DNA of 50,107 bases from the NCBI GenBank assembly GCA_051453625.1, contig JBOZIK010000001.1, forward strand, positions 235,755,406-235,805,512, written 5' to 3'. Made by a program: the position numbers and the translations under genes. This document shows positions 1 to 11,870 of this stretch, piece after piece. This DNA comes from Welwitschia mirabilis. Taxonomy: Eukaryota > Gnetophyta > Gnetopsida > Welwitschiales. Numbering within the stretch: position 1 is the first letter of the stretch; every line of letters begins with the position of its first letter. The notes under the pieces are model-generated. The model made no database searches, was not told the origin of the DNA, and was given only the letters and a program-made list of their open reading frames with translations.

Positions 1-39
1 GTTTGATCATGTAGAATGTTGTTTTGTTTTCATACATAC

Positions 40-45
40 ATATAC

Positions 46-87
<42 letters not shown>

Positions 88-110
88 AGAGAGAGAGAGA
101 AAAATAAAGA
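40..110. repeat. TA/GA compound microsatellite
   Basis: An alternating TA tract runs directly into a GA tract with one GATA interruption, then an A-rich tail. It is a simple sequence repeat with no coding content. Confidence 0.95.
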
Positions 111-1688
111 CCATGATGTTTATATGTAGTATCTCAAAAAGATGGTTACCATAATGTCCTATTGCAAGTACACTAGGGCAAATATTTCCAAGAGGAGCCT
201 TTGGCAGTGTAGTATGGTAACTGTAGGAACTTCACTAGGAGGTTAGTTGGCCATGCTTCACTGGTCCTTACTTTTTTGACTGTGGTTGCACTCCCCTCAT
301 CATGGATAATAAAGTTGTATTTAAACTTTGAGACTATGAGATCGGTGGTGTTCCTAGTGTTATTAGAGATTTGAGTGTTGATTTTGAGATGACAGTAGGA
401 GATTTTATTTTTAAAAAATTCTTTGGTCTAATCATTTATTATTTAGAGCATTTTACTCTAGCATCATCATAATCCCTGTCTTATCGAATGGAATTTTCAT
501 ACATTAAGTCATTCATTTTTCGCATCAAGTGATGTTATAATTCCTTTTATGGGAGTCTGCTAGGTTAAAATATTAGATTGGTAAGCTATCTTTTATTTAT
601 GTTATCTTATGTCCATTCTTCTTCTTTTCTTTTGTGGTTTAGTTAGTTATTTCAAAGTCATTACCATATTTTCTTAACATGTTTTCCTTATTCAAGTTTT
701 TAATAAAAGATAATTTGTTACTTAGATAAGTGTTTTCTTAATAAATTTGTGTTATTTTTAGATTTTTGGTTTTCTAAGCATTGCTCATATTCTTTCTGTG
801 ATAAAATATTTTTATTTTACACTCTTTTCTTTACCTGTTAGAATATTTCATTAATCTCTATTTTTCAAATTTATCATTACTCAGTTTTACATTTTGTTTA
901 GAAAGATGTCCTCTTTTACTTGCCTTCTCACTTCTGTCTACTTTTTTTATTTTATTATTCCAATATGGGATGTATTTCCATTTTTTTTTTTTTTGGAGGG
1001 GCATTTACATGGTTCATTTTCTAAATTTTTTAACTTAATTCAGATTTTTTATGACATAAATTTTCAAATTTTCATACACATTATGCATTACTTATTATCT
1101 ATCCATGTGATGTGTTTTATGAGCCTGTTTTATAATGTCTAGATTTATCTTTTGAAAACTAAATTGGCTTGTAATTATGATTTTTTCATCTGGTTTTTAT
1201 TAGGGACTGACAAAGGATAAGTGGGGGACTATGTTGCACTGCCAATTTGTGGTTATTTCATGGAGTTTTATGAGTTATTTTACAGGACTTTTATACAAGT
1301 TTAAGTGCAATTCTGAGGATTTTGGAGATACAAGAGGAAATCTCATAAATGTGCAATTATTATCCAAATTTGATGTATTAAATGTACTTTCTGATGCACA
1401 GAGCTTTGAAGAAGGATCATTGACAAAAATTTTAAAGTTCTCTTAAAGAAAATTATAGAAGAAGACTATCATCCCCTTCATTATTCCCACAGTAAGCAGA
1501 ACGATGACTGCTAATGTGGACCACTAAATCACCAATGAGTCATTAATTTAAGCCATATTTTATAATGTTTTGTCATCCTTATTATTATTTAGACGATAGT
1601 CTGGATGATAGTAATGTGTAATCAACTCTGATAGCACTCCTTGACTGTTTCGTCCATTTCTGAGTTGTAAATGAACATGTATTTTCAC
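111..1688. other. Unassigned AT-rich intergenic DNA
   Basis: No recognisable protein domain or RNA gene was found. The two short open frames here (894-1142 and 1231-1446) have low-complexity Phe/Tyr-rich or generic translations and match no family I know. The stretch could be the upstream part of the LTR-like repeat that follows, but no paired boundary is visible. Confidence 0.6.
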
Positions 1689-2026
1689 ACCTACTATTTG
1701 TCCTTTTCTACTGTGAGTTATTATAAATAAACCCCCCTTTGACTCTCCTTCTCATCTTTGTTGTACTAGATATTCTTATGATAAGAGGTTGAGTGGTAGG
1801 AGATTCATCTTGAGTGTTACAGAAAGACATGCACGTATTAGAGGGCTGTGTATCCTCTATTGAGACCCAACTGTTTATAACTAAGATGCTTCTTACTCTT
1901 TCTTAATATAAACTCTGTTTTATTTTCATGTTTTCATTGTAGATTTTCTAATTACCCTTATAGTATATGTTGCCCTTGATCTAGTAACAATTTCTTGGGT
2001 GATATAGATTACCAAGGGCAGCCTTT
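1689..2026. repeat. LTR-like ~340-bp repeat, copy A
   Basis: This 338-bp stretch recurs nearly identically at 2619-2957, just across an N gap. About eight differences are visible by eye, mostly transitions plus one 1-bp indel. It contains a TATA-like TTATAAATAA followed by CCCCCC, which resembles the core promoter of a plant LTR. It may be an LTR whose partner is copy B, a tandem duplication, or the same locus assembled twice because two contig ends were not merged. No coding domain lies between the copies, where there is only N. Confidence 0.7.
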
Positions 2027-2618
2027 NNNNNNNNNNNNNNNNNNNNNNNNNNNNNNNNNNNNNNNNNNNNNNNNNNNNNNNNNNNNNNNNNNNNNNNNNN
2101 NNNNNNNNNNNNNNNNNNNNNNNNNNNNNNNNNNNNNNNNNNNNNNNNNNNNNNNNNNNNNNNNNNNNNNNNNNNNNNNNNNNNNNNNNNNNNNNNNNNN
2201 NNNNNNNNNNNNNNNNNNNNNNNNNNNNNNNNNNNNNNNNNNNNNNNNNNNNNNNNNNNNNNNNNNNNNNNNNNNNNNNNNNNNNNNNNNNNNNNNNNNN
2301 NNNNNNNNNNNNNNNNNNNNNNNNNNNNNNNNNNNNNNNNNNNNNNNNNNNNNNNNNNNNNNNNNNNNNNNNNNNNNNNNNNNNNNNNNNNNNNNNNNNN
2401 NNNNNNNNNNNNNNNNNNNNNNNNNNNNNNNNNNNNNNNNNNNNNNNNNNNNNNNNNNNNNNNNNNNNNNNNNNNNNNNNNNNNNNNNNNNNNNNNNNNN
2501 NNNNNNNNNNNNNNNNNNNNNNNNNNNNNNNNNNNNNNNNNNNNNNNNNNNNNNNNNNNNNNNNNNNNNNNNNNNNNNNNNNNNNNNNNNNNNNNNNNNN
2601 NNNNNNNNNNNNNNNNNN
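2027..2618. other. Assembly gap (592 N)
   Basis: Sequence is unknown. Any open frame drawn across it is meaningless. The flanks are near-identical duplicates. Confidence 0.99.
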
Positions 2619-2957
2619 ACCTACTATTTGTCCTTTTCTACTGTGAGTTATTATAAATAAACCCCCCTTTGACTCTTCTTCTTATCTTTGTTGTACTAGA
2701 TATTCTTATGATAAGAGGTTGAATGGTAGGAGATTCATCTTGAGTGTTACAGAAAGACATGCACGTATTAGAGGGTTGTGTATCCTCTATTGAGACCCAA
2801 CTGTTTTATAACCAAGATGCTTCTTACTCTTTCTTAATATAAACTCTGTTTTATTTTCATGTTTGCATTGTAGATTTTCTAATTACCCTTATAGTATATA
2901 TTGCCCTTGATCTAGTAACAATTTCTTGGGTGATATAGATTACCAAGGGCAGCCTTT
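2619..2957. repeat. LTR-like ~340-bp repeat, copy B
   Basis: Near-identical second copy of 1689-2026, in the same orientation, beginning exactly at the end of the N gap. Copy A ends exactly at the start of the gap. Identity of roughly 97-98% by eye is far higher than between any LTR pair elsewhere in this window, so this is either a recent duplication or an unmerged allelic overlap. Confidence 0.75.
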
Positions 2958-3670
2958 GTTAAGGCTAAATGCAAGTAATGTTAGTTCCATTTTGCATTTG
3001 CATTTAAAATAGTTCCATCTCACATTATGCATTGTACTTCATTTATTTGCATTTTTTATTTATTTTTGGTTCTTATATACTTTTACAAAGTAACCTAAGT
3101 CTTATACTCATATACTTCAATGAGAATATGATATTTCAGGTCTACTCCCACTCATACTAGTGTGATGTATTGTGTAAGAGATTTATTTTGGTTGTAAATG
3201 ATAGGATCTCTTTGAATATAAAAACTTGCACAAATACACACTGCAATACCCCCCAAAAGAAATGATATAATGTATTTCTCTCTTTTGTAAATGCCCTTAT
3301 TCTACCATGCATTCACTTGCTACAATCTATATTGTCTAACAAATTGATAAGCATTAGGAGCTTTTGCAAGATATGGAACAACATTAATATTTTATAACAC
3401 TTGAGAAAATAAGGAATACTTGATTATTAGATAGATCATTAGCTTCTTTGTGATGTTTTTACATTAGTTTTTGAATATTATAAAAATAAAAATTATAAGT
3501 AGAGAACAACATAGTGAAAGCCTAAAATGCCTACATATTGGATCATATATAATGTTTACACATTTTCTCTTTACTTTTTTTATTTTTTCTTTTTAAAGAA
3601 GCTAATTTACATAAAACCATGTTGCACTCATTAGCTTTATTGATTTGCTTTACCAAGTGAAAATCGATGG
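2958..3670. other. Unassigned AT-rich DNA
   Basis: No protein domain, RNA gene or paired repeat could be recognised in this stretch. Confidence 0.6.
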
Positions 3671-3828
3671 TGGCCTTTGATAGCTTGGAAACTTAACTTN
3701 NNNNNNNNNNNNNNNNNNNNNNNNNNNNNNNNNNNNNNNNNNNNNNNNNNNNNNNNNNNNNNNNNNNNNNNNNNNNNNNNNNNNNNNNNNNNNNNNNNNT
3801 GGCCTTTGATAGCTTAGAAACTTAACTT
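3671..3828. repeat. 29-bp direct repeat flanking a 100-N gap
   Basis: The 29 bases at 3671-3699 recur at 3800-3828 with one mismatch, on either side of a gap of exactly 100 N (3700-3799). This is the signature of two contigs whose ends overlap but were scaffolded with a fixed-size gap. Confidence 0.85.
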
Positions 3829-3945
3829 ATAAACATGGGTTAATTAAATTATGCTATATATTATAACATGTGCCCTTTTCATGCCAAAGAGTACTAAATC
3901 ATGAAATCCATTGATCATAATGGAGTTTTAATATTTTTATTCCTA

Positions 3946-4326
3946 GATGACATCTTTTGAGGTGTTTATTTGATAAAACACCTCAAAATGGCTTTAAGGC
4001 TTTTATAGAAATAAGCGCCTCAAAAGGCCTTTTAAGGCATTTCTTTAAATAACACCTCAAAAGGCCTTTTAAGACGTTTCTCAAAAAATGCCTTGAAATG
4101 CCTTTCAAGGTCTTTTCATTAAAACACCTTAGAAACACCTTAAAAGCCTATTGGATTTTTAAGACAAGGTTTTTAAAGAATTTTGTAAAGAAATGTCTTA
4201 AAAGCTTTTAAGAATTTTTTTAAGATCTTTTAAGGAATTTTGGAAATGTCTTAAAAGTTAAGTCTTTTTTTAAAACCTTTTAGGGCATTTTAGAAGCAAC
4301 TTAAAAGCTTATATTTTCTTGTAGTA
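3946..4326. mobile_element. CACTA (En/Spm) transposon, 3' terminal region
   Basis: The stretch ends at 4314-4326 with TTTTCTTGTAGTA, the reverse complement of the canonical plant CACTA terminal repeat CACTACAAGAAAA apart from the last base. Just inside it lie many short diverged repeats in both orientations built on AAGGCNTTT, CCTCAAAAGGCC and GTCTTAAAAG. These look like the subterminal repeats that bind CACTA transposase. No transposase domain and no matching left terminus were found, so this is an end fragment or a non-autonomous derivative with its other end lost. Upstream extent is uncertain. Confidence 0.6.
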
Positions 4327-4902
4327 AGCATATTTGAAAAAGATACTAGATACTATCAGATAAATTTTAATAAGAAAAAACATTAAAAAAACTAAAATGA
4401 AAATACCCAAGAAGTGCACCAAACAAAACAATTTATAGTGGTTTAGGAAAATCATCCTACTTTACTCTTAACTATCAACTTTAACCTTAAGCTGATTTAA
4501 ATCCTTTGTTACTTTCTTTATAGGTTTCTAAATTAACCTATAACATTTAAAAGCAAACTTTTAAAGCTGAGTCTCAATGTTTACATAAAAAAACTTTTGG
4601 TGAGGATAGTATGTCTGAATGCACTGGCTTCATTAGATCTAAAATATAATGAAGATGGAATACACTACTTTAAAAAAGTTCACAAATAAAATCCTATACA
4701 GTGCAGTAAATTGCTTTTTGACTAATGAATATCAATAGTACAATGTACTTTTCTTTTTCAAAAATTGATAACAAAGATTCTTATTCTTTTGGCTCATATA
4801 GAAGACAAATTTTTACATTGAAAAGTGGATCTAATACTTCAATGACTAGGTATTAAAAGGTTAAAGGCTAGAAAAGATCCTAAAACATTTTATTTTTATT
4901 GT
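4327..4902. other. Unassigned DNA between CACTA end and GTTGAC repeats
   Basis: No domain is visible. It may include the start of a Copia LTR, because the following repeat field and Copia polyprotein relic are in the expected order, but no LTR partner could be matched. Confidence 0.5.
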
Positions 4903-5200
4903 GACTGGTTGACTCCTCATAACATTTGGTTGACCTGATTGATTATCCTCACTAAAGTCAGTTAACCCCACTCTTGTCTAGTCAACTTGATTATCTTACA
5001 TTATATGGTTCAGTTAATTCCATCCAACATCCGATTAACCACCTTTGTCTAGGTCCAGTTGACCCCTTATAGAGTCTGGTCGATCCCTTATAAGTTTTAA
5101 TAGTTTTCTTTGTCTAGGATCTAGTTGATTCCTAATGGGATCTAATCAACTATCTTTATCTAGTTTTAATCAACACCTTGTGAAGTCTAGTCGATCCATT
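4903..5200. repeat. GTTGAC/GTCGATC-rich imperfect repeat field
   Basis: About a dozen diverged copies of a short GTTGACC / GTCGATC / AGTCAAC motif occur in both orientations, spaced roughly 20-45 bases apart, often beside TTGTCTAG and TCTAGT. Such fields are common in LTRs of plant Copia elements, and the TTGAC core also matches the W-box bound by WRKY factors. I read it as part of a decayed LTR. A regulatory role is not shown. Confidence 0.55.
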
Positions 5201-5379
5201 ATCAATTTTGTTTAAGAAAAAGATCGAAGAAAAAAATTAATCTACTTCTAATCTACAAAACTTTATTAACCTAAAATGTTTTCAACATATTAAGCTTTAC
5301 TAGGTATGTTAGTTTGACATCAATTTGGCAATATAACTTAACATAGATAATAATGAACAAAGAGATGTCTATAGTGCTC

Positions 5380-6571
5380 TCCTTGTATAATGAAATAATG
5401 TCATCACTTGAATACATGATGCCACCATCATAGTTAATGCATGGTTATGATTCCTCATATCAGTCAATGTGTAGTTATTCATATTTTATCTACCATTTCA
5501 TACCTACTTATCACCTTGATGTGATATCCACTACATGTTAGTTACTTTCTAATGCTTTTCTATTAAGCACTGCATCTCTTTACGATGTGGGCTCCTTTTA
5601 AAATGGTCCACTACCTTTTACCTTAGATGGATTTTCTTATAATAAAACTACTTTGAATATTTATTTGCCCTCATTTTGTAAAAAGTTAGAGAGTGTTATC
5701 CCTATAATGCACCCTTTGTAAATTCAAATATTTCACATGATGTGGGTCTTTCCCCTAATGGCCTATGATTCCATGTTTTTTATGGTGGTTTTTATAATCA
5801 TCCCTCCAAAAGTAATACATCACAACCCCCTATTTTCTTAACATCTACTCTAATCCCTATTCTATATCCAACATTACCCACCTCTTTCACCATACCCCCC
5901 ACTCTACACTCAAATGATGTTATCTTATCAATCCTACCTCCTACCCTTCCCTCAAATCATCCCATGTTTTCTATGCCTATGAAAACCCCTTTTCAACCTT
6001 GTTTTCCCTATGAATATTTTCTTCCTAAGTATGCATCTCTATATAGTTATCAAGATTTGAACTATATTTTGCTTATTAATATAGTAATAAGGGCAGATGA
6101 GGTTGAACTTCATACCATAGAATAAGCTATAAAGCATCTACAATGGATCAATGCAATGCATCAAGATCTACATCAAGTTAATAAAAATAATACATCAACA
6201 CTAAACCCACATCCAAATAATAATCCTATAATTGGTTTAAAATTATTATTTTGTATTAAAAATCATCAAACTAGATTCATTGAAAAATTTAAGGTTGTTT
6301 TATCCCTAAGGGTTATAATCAATATTAAATTTGTGATTTTAAATAAAGTTCTACACTGGTTTCATGAGTGGAATTTGTTCAAATTTTCTTTTCCATTGAA
6401 GTTAAACTAAATGTCCATATTCTTCAACTTGATGTTGCTTCTAAATTTCTTAATGTTCATTTAGAAAAAGAATTATATGTTGAACAACCACAAGGATTTA
6501 TAGATGGAAGACATCTTGACCATGTTTATCATTTACATAAAGCTTTATATGGATCCCAACAAGTGTCATGA
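5380..6571 (+). mobile_element. Truncated Copia retrotransposon, RT N-terminal half
   Basis: From about 6085 the plus strand translates into the start of a Ty1/Copia reverse transcriptase. Conserved blocks in order are a degenerate tryptophan block followed by INAMHQDLHQ at ~6150, IIGLKLLFCIK (for IGLKWLFRIK) at ~6227, EKFKVVLSLR (for EKFKARLVAR) at ~6280, then HILQLDVASKFLNVHLEK, ELYVEQPQGF and HKALYG at 6413-6550. The Pro/Ser-rich stretch at 5400-6060 occupies the place of the integrase-RT linker. Frames shift between 6156-6410 and 6368-6571, and the catalytic YVDD block and RNase H are absent, so the element is cut off near 6571. It cannot be active. Confidence 0.85.
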
Positions 6572-7978
6572 GCTTAGTTTAGAAGAATTCATGTTTTTTC
6601 ATTAAATCTAGCTTTTAGCATCCTTTATGGATGTGATTTCCAATAATAAAGCTACTCCAAAGGCCTTTCTAACTCTATTTTAAGAGTTGGCGATGAAGCC
6701 AATATTGGCTCTGATACAAACAATGTTAAGTCTTATTAAAAAGGTAAATATCAAAAAGTTTAATGTTGGTTCAAGATGATTTAAGGGCTTTATATGAACT
6801 CAAACATGCACCACAAGCTTACTAAGTTTAAAAAGGTAAACATGGAAAAGTTATAATACACTTGGAACACTAGATACTTCACACAACAACAAGAAGTACC
6901 GCTTTCATAATTCTACTTTTAGTAGATGTATAAGCTTATAAATGAAATACCATATACATAACTTTAGTTGTAAGTAATTAATAGTTAATATTAATGATAT
7001 ATTTTTACTAATCATTGATAATGATATTTCTTATATGCATGTCTTATAATGTAAATTTTGGAAGTAATTTTTTTTATTAGGACAACTCACTAATACTTAT
7101 AGTAAGATGATAAACATATTTATTTTTTAGACAATTATGGTGGTTGTACCTCTAAGGGAAGTTGTGGTTACTAAAAGTTTCATGTTGAAATCCCTTAATC
7201 ATTCACAAAGATAAAAAATTAAAACCATGACCCATTATAAATGAATTCATTATCTTACTACATGAATTACATGCCTTTAATAATGAGGTTATCTTGTTAA
7301 TATTAATTTATGAGTTACTGTGTCACACTTATTAAGGACATTAGTTTCTTGGATAATGAAAATTATTAATGATCCATGTTGATACAAAGATGTCCATCAA
7401 ATTTTTGCATGACATTTTTGTCTCGTATCTAATACATTAAATCCCACACCTCATTGCATTTTAAATACATAGATAGAGCCACAAATCAACCTACATACTA
7501 TAAAATTCAAATTGAACTACACAATTTCCATGCTTTTTACCTAGAATGCAAATCTAGTAATGCAAGGCACTTTTCCTAGTCATTCAAATCTTGAAGGGTA
7601 AGCTAAAGAGCCCACTCTCGTCTATAGGTATAATAAGAACTTACTAAATGTCATTTATTATGTTGTTTAAAGATTGTAATTTTTACTATGCATTATGATT
7701 GTTGATTGTCCAATTCTCTCTAAGAGTCTCTTGTTATGTGGAGAGTGTGTGTATCATATTTTACTTAGATGATCTTCAAAGGTCAATATGACATCAATGG
7801 AAAAGATGCAAACATGATTTTATAAATTATTATCTTGAACACAACCTTTCTTCATAGCAATTGTTAACCATTATTCAAAACCTATAGAAAGTATGATTGA
7901 GTAAATTAGTGTATTCATCCTTACAAGCATTTCTAACACTTTTCTTTTAAACATGTAGAAAAAGTGGTAGCCTCTTAG
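6572..7978. other. Unassigned AT-rich DNA
   Basis: Nothing recognisable as a gene, RNA or paired repeat. It separates a Copia relic from a LINE relic and is probably older transposon debris. Confidence 0.6.
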
Positions 7979-10860
7979 ATGTCTCACCATAAATCCCAGA
8001 TCCCCAAGAAAATATTCTCTTTAAAAAATTCTATTGATAAAGATAAATGTGTTAAGGGTAATTTAAACATCTTCAAGTCACTAACTAGAACTTGTGCATC
8101 ATGGAATATTATAAATCTAGAGGAGCTCATATTGAAGATTATCTTTTGTAACATCAAATGAATGATCAACTTACTAAAGTGTTCTTTCATTTTCTCAAAG
8201 GGATGTACTCTTTTTCAAAGATCCAATTTGTTCAAGTTGATGATCATATTTTCATCCCTAAAGAAGACATTCTTTAATTTTTTTACAATTACTATTCGAA
8301 GGTCTTTCACTAAAAAATTCATTAACCCAAATTTAGTTGATAAATGTTTATAGGGCATCACTTTTTTTAATAGCTTCATATTTGGAAATGCTAATATTTT
8401 ATCTAAGGATGACCTTTATGCTCCTCTTAAGAAAATTTAGGATAATGATGCCCTAAGGATGGATGGACTTCCTACAAAGGTATTTAAGAAATTTTAACCC
8501 ATTTTACAAGATACTATTTACAATGTATAAAGGATACTCTTAATAAAGGTTCATTTGGCAGAGCTATCAATGCTGGCATAATAAAGATTCTTCCTAAATC
8601 CAATGAAAGCACTAATATTAATAGCCAGAATCTTATCACTCTATTAGATGTCATTCACAAAATTGTGGCTAAAGCTATTGTAAACAAGCTGAAGCCCTTT
8701 CTCATAAGCCTTGTTAGTAGAGAGAAGAGTATCTTTACTCAAGGTAGATATGTTTTTGATAACATGATCACAGAAGTTGAAGGTATGCATTAGGGCTTCT
8801 TGACAAGAAAAAAAGTTAAAAGAAATTCTAATCAAAATTGATTTTATCAAGTTTTATGATAAGCTTGATTGGTCCTTCCTAATAAGTGTTATTAAGCATA
8901 ATAATCTAGGTAAAGCTTTTAAGAACCATATTAATAAGCCTATAGCAGATTCCTTCTTTGTTATGATGCATTAAGGGCACATTTTCTAATCTGATTAAGC
9001 TTCAAAGATTAGTTTAATAGAGAGTTCCTATTGCTTTCTATCTTTTCACTATTATAGCAAATGCTCTTAGGGTTGTTCTTGGAACTCATAATAAATTAAA
9101 GATTTTAAAAGGAATAACTCTTTCTAAAGATGAGAATGATCTTTTTTATAGTTGCTTTATCAATGATACATTTGATTCTCTTAATAAGAATAAGAATAAG
9201 TTTAACACTTCTTTAAACTTTACTGATATTTACTGTAAAGATTCAAAGCCAAAATCAATTGGAATAAAACCCTAGTCCTTAGATCTAATTTCTCTCTAAG
9301 ACTCTTGTGGATTTCTAATATCAGTACTAATAAACTCTTTCCCATACATGTGTTTCCATTTTTGGGCATTCTAGTTTCTCTCGGTTCCACCCCTTCCATT
9401 TTATGACAAACATGTATAAAAGGACAAGCATAAGACCTTGAAGTAGGGCTCTAAACCTTTGTCTTAGTAGGTAGATTTATAGTTGTTAATCATATTTTAA
9501 GCTTCGACATGAACCATTCTAAAGCTTCTTTCTAGAGCATCAATAAGATTCTTCAGAAATTCTTTGGGGATATGAAGATAGTCATAAGGCTTTTCATTGA
9601 GTAACATGGATGCCTACCTTTTAGATAAGAAAAAATATGGTCGAGGCTTTCCCTCTATTAAGTAGTAGAGCATTCTTTTAGCTTCTAAATGAGTTACCCA
9701 CTATGGTAAAGGCTAAGAAGCTAGAAAGATCCTTTTCAAGCATAACATTTCAGATGTAGGAAAATCTCAATGATGGAAAAACACCCATTAGAACACTTGA
9801 GTCAGTAGTGCAAGAACTTAGAAAGTTACAGGCTCTTATTACTTCAAGCAAATATGACATTGTTGGAATTAATTAAAAGACTTTCTTCAATGGAAGCCTA
9901 CCTACTTAAGTTTGGAAATACAATGCAACATTTCATTTGGTGGATGTCCATTCTTAAATGAAATTCTAGTTGCTTGGCTGAAGAGTTTTTGAATAGAGTG
10001 AATAGGTTTGAAAATCACAATCTTCTCCATATCAATCAAGTATTCTTTCATTGCAATGACGATTTAGCTCTTTCTTAGCATTAAATCAACGTTGAAATAT
10101 GGTTCAATGGCAAGACATTTTCACCTTTAAGCAAATTGAGGGCATTCTTTCTTATTTTGATGCTTCTCAAGCATAGATTGGAATTCCATGGCATAAAGAT
10201 CCACTTTGGCCTAATGGCTCTCCTTCATGATTTTTAAGCATGTTTAGAGCTAAGTCTTGGTTTCACTTGAGACATTTGCATTAGTCTACTTTGAACAAAA
10301 CATCAAATGTTCAAATTAAGGATATTCAATAGTTGAAATCTTTTTCACAAGATATGAAGTTCCAAGACCCCTCCGAAGAATGAATTCTTATTTTGGTCTT
10401 TGGTTCATGATGGTCTTCCTATTAGTAAAAAACTAATTTCTAAGGTGTTGATAATCCTTGATGTGCGACATGATTCCTCTAGGCATGATCTTTTTTGACA
10501 AAGCTTTTTTGCTAGATAAAAGTGAGCTTTATACCATTCTTTCAGAATTTTTCACCATTATAAGCCTGCTATGTTTTCTTTTTGCATTCTCAACAATGAC
10601 TGCGTCATTCAATCATTTCAGAAAGCCAAGAAAATCCTCCTCTTGGAGATCTTCTTTCTTTGGGAATGCAGACTCATAATACCAAAATGTTAGATACATA
10701 GAATTCGATATTGGCAAGAAGTGCTCCATTATAGGTCCAATGAGGTCCTTTGCATATGCTTTCTTCTTTTAGCACTTGTCACTAATGGGGTAAGATTTGT
10801 GTGTGCTATTTTTGATTACAAGTGGCTTTGGATTACTTGGTAACCTTTTAGCTTTGTTAA
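7979..10860 (+). mobile_element. LINE retrotransposon relic 1 (ORF2 reverse transcriptase)
   Basis: Translation in shifting plus-strand frames gives a plant L1-type ORF2 from the endonuclease-RT linker to the C-terminus. Landmarks are KIQFVQVDDHIFIPKEDIL near 8220, DGLPTKVFKKF near 8465, AGIIKILPKSNES near 8572, ITLLDVIHKIVAKAI and NKLKPFL near 8635-8700, and FTQGRYVFDNMI near 8738. A degenerate IKIDF.K.YDKLDW catalytic block lies near 8836, and FINDTFDSLNK in the position of FADD near 9160. A tail to about 10680 carries the zf-RVT-type region. The 5' endonuclease is missing and stops and frameshifts are frequent, so it is dead. The left boundary is the first homology I could see and the right boundary is where base composition changes. 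Confidence 0.85.
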
Positions 10861-10943
10861 GTTAATTTTAGCTTCTTTTTTTTTCCTAAGTCGTCGCCGT
10901 TCAGATTAACAACCCCATCAACTGTGTGTTTTGAGAAACCCGA

Positions 10944-10967
10944 GGTTAGGGTTTGATGTAACCCTAA
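10944..10967. promoter_or_regulatory. Two opposed telo-box motifs
   Basis: GGTTAGGGTTT at 10944-10954 (an inverted AAACCCTAACC) and AACCCTAA at 10960-10967 face each other. The AAACCCTA telo-box is a known element near transcription starts of many plant housekeeping and ribosome-related genes. It fits a promoter or 5' UTR here, but two short motifs alone are weak evidence. Confidence 0.45.
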
Positions 10968-11522
10968 TCCCTCAGAATTTGCTTCCTTCTTACTGCGTGG
11001 TGTGATTACGGCCTTTTATTTGTCATGGAGTACTGCCCTAGAAAATGTGTTTGTTTTCAGGCATGGAACCTCGAGCCTATTGCGATTAAAGGAGCATGTT
11101 TTTGTTGAACTCTATTTTAAAGAATCTTCAGGGAGCTGCTAGAGCAGAGGAGACAGTCTCGTACGGGATTCTCCGTCTCACTGCGTAAGATACCTGTTCC
11201 GTTTTCACACTTTTGCAGGCTGAAACTTTCAGTTTCTCGCGTTTTCCCAGGAACTAGTTTTATATGTGTATTATACTTCTGCTCCTTTCAGTAGTAGTTC
11301 AGAATAATAGGTAAAACTATCCTCAGCTTTAGCGAACTGTTAGGCGCTAGCAGGCAGGTAGGAGGGAATGTTGCGACCCCGGTCTCTCTGCACGAAGTCC
11401 NNNNNNNNNNCTAGAGCACCGTTTCTTCTTGTCTGTGTGCAATAAAGCTAGTGAAAAGCGAACGGTAAAGATATTCTAATGAATCAGAAGCTTAACACGT
11501 ATTTTGTGTCTTGCTTTTGCAG

Positions 11523-11642
11523 ACTAACTCGAAAGCCGAAGGTTACAACGTCCCTCTTGTCTCGCTGAGAGACAGAACAAAGCGAGTTATATTCTCGGAC
11601 ACGTTGCGTGCCAGGTGCCTGTTAGGAGGCGTTTTGATATCG
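11523..11642 (+). CDS. Candidate internal exon of an unrecognised gene
   Basis: A pyrimidine-rich acceptor (TTGCTTTTGCAG, ending 11522) with a CTAAT branch-like sequence upstream, and a GTAAAG donor at 11643, bound exactly 120 bp. This reads as 40 codons without a stop in phase 0, beginning TNSKAEGYNVPLVSL, with RDRTKRVIFSDTL in the middle and ending ARCLLGGVLIS. CpG-rich codons are kept (ACG, TCG, GCC, GCG), unlike nearby transposon DNA. The basic middle and the hydrophobic LLGGVLIS end might be part of an organelle-targeting or membrane region, but I do not recognise the family. Flanking exons that keep the phase were not found. Confidence 0.5.
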
Positions 11643-11870
11643 GTAAAGTTTCAGATTATCATCTGGAAACGAGTTTTTAAAATTTCAATATAGTGTAATG
11701 GCAATTGTGGCATGATATAAATGTCGGAGGCCCGCTGAAATGCCGTTGAGTGCTTTTCCAAAAGCACTTAGGTTTTCGAACTTTTAATTTAGTAAATCGA
11801 TTCCCGCAGCCCCATAACAGGCAGGTGTCATCTCGTCTTGAAACTTTCTCCTCGTTCTATTATCTAAGTC

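Noticed and set aside
894-1142. 82-codon Phe-rich open frame resembling a membrane protein
   Set aside because: Hydrophobicity comes from T-rich DNA (TTT/TTA codons); no family resemblance, no promoter or splice context.
1995-2660. 221-codon plus-strand open frame
   Set aside because: Almost entirely N; the frame is an artefact of the 592-N gap.
3946-4326. CRISPR-like or satellite array
   Set aside because: Repeats are irregular, in both orientations and differ in spacing; the CACTA terminus explains them.
10944-10967. Interstitial telomere repeat
   Set aside because: Only one TTAGGG-like and one CCCTAA-like unit in opposite orientation; better explained as telo-box promoter motifs.
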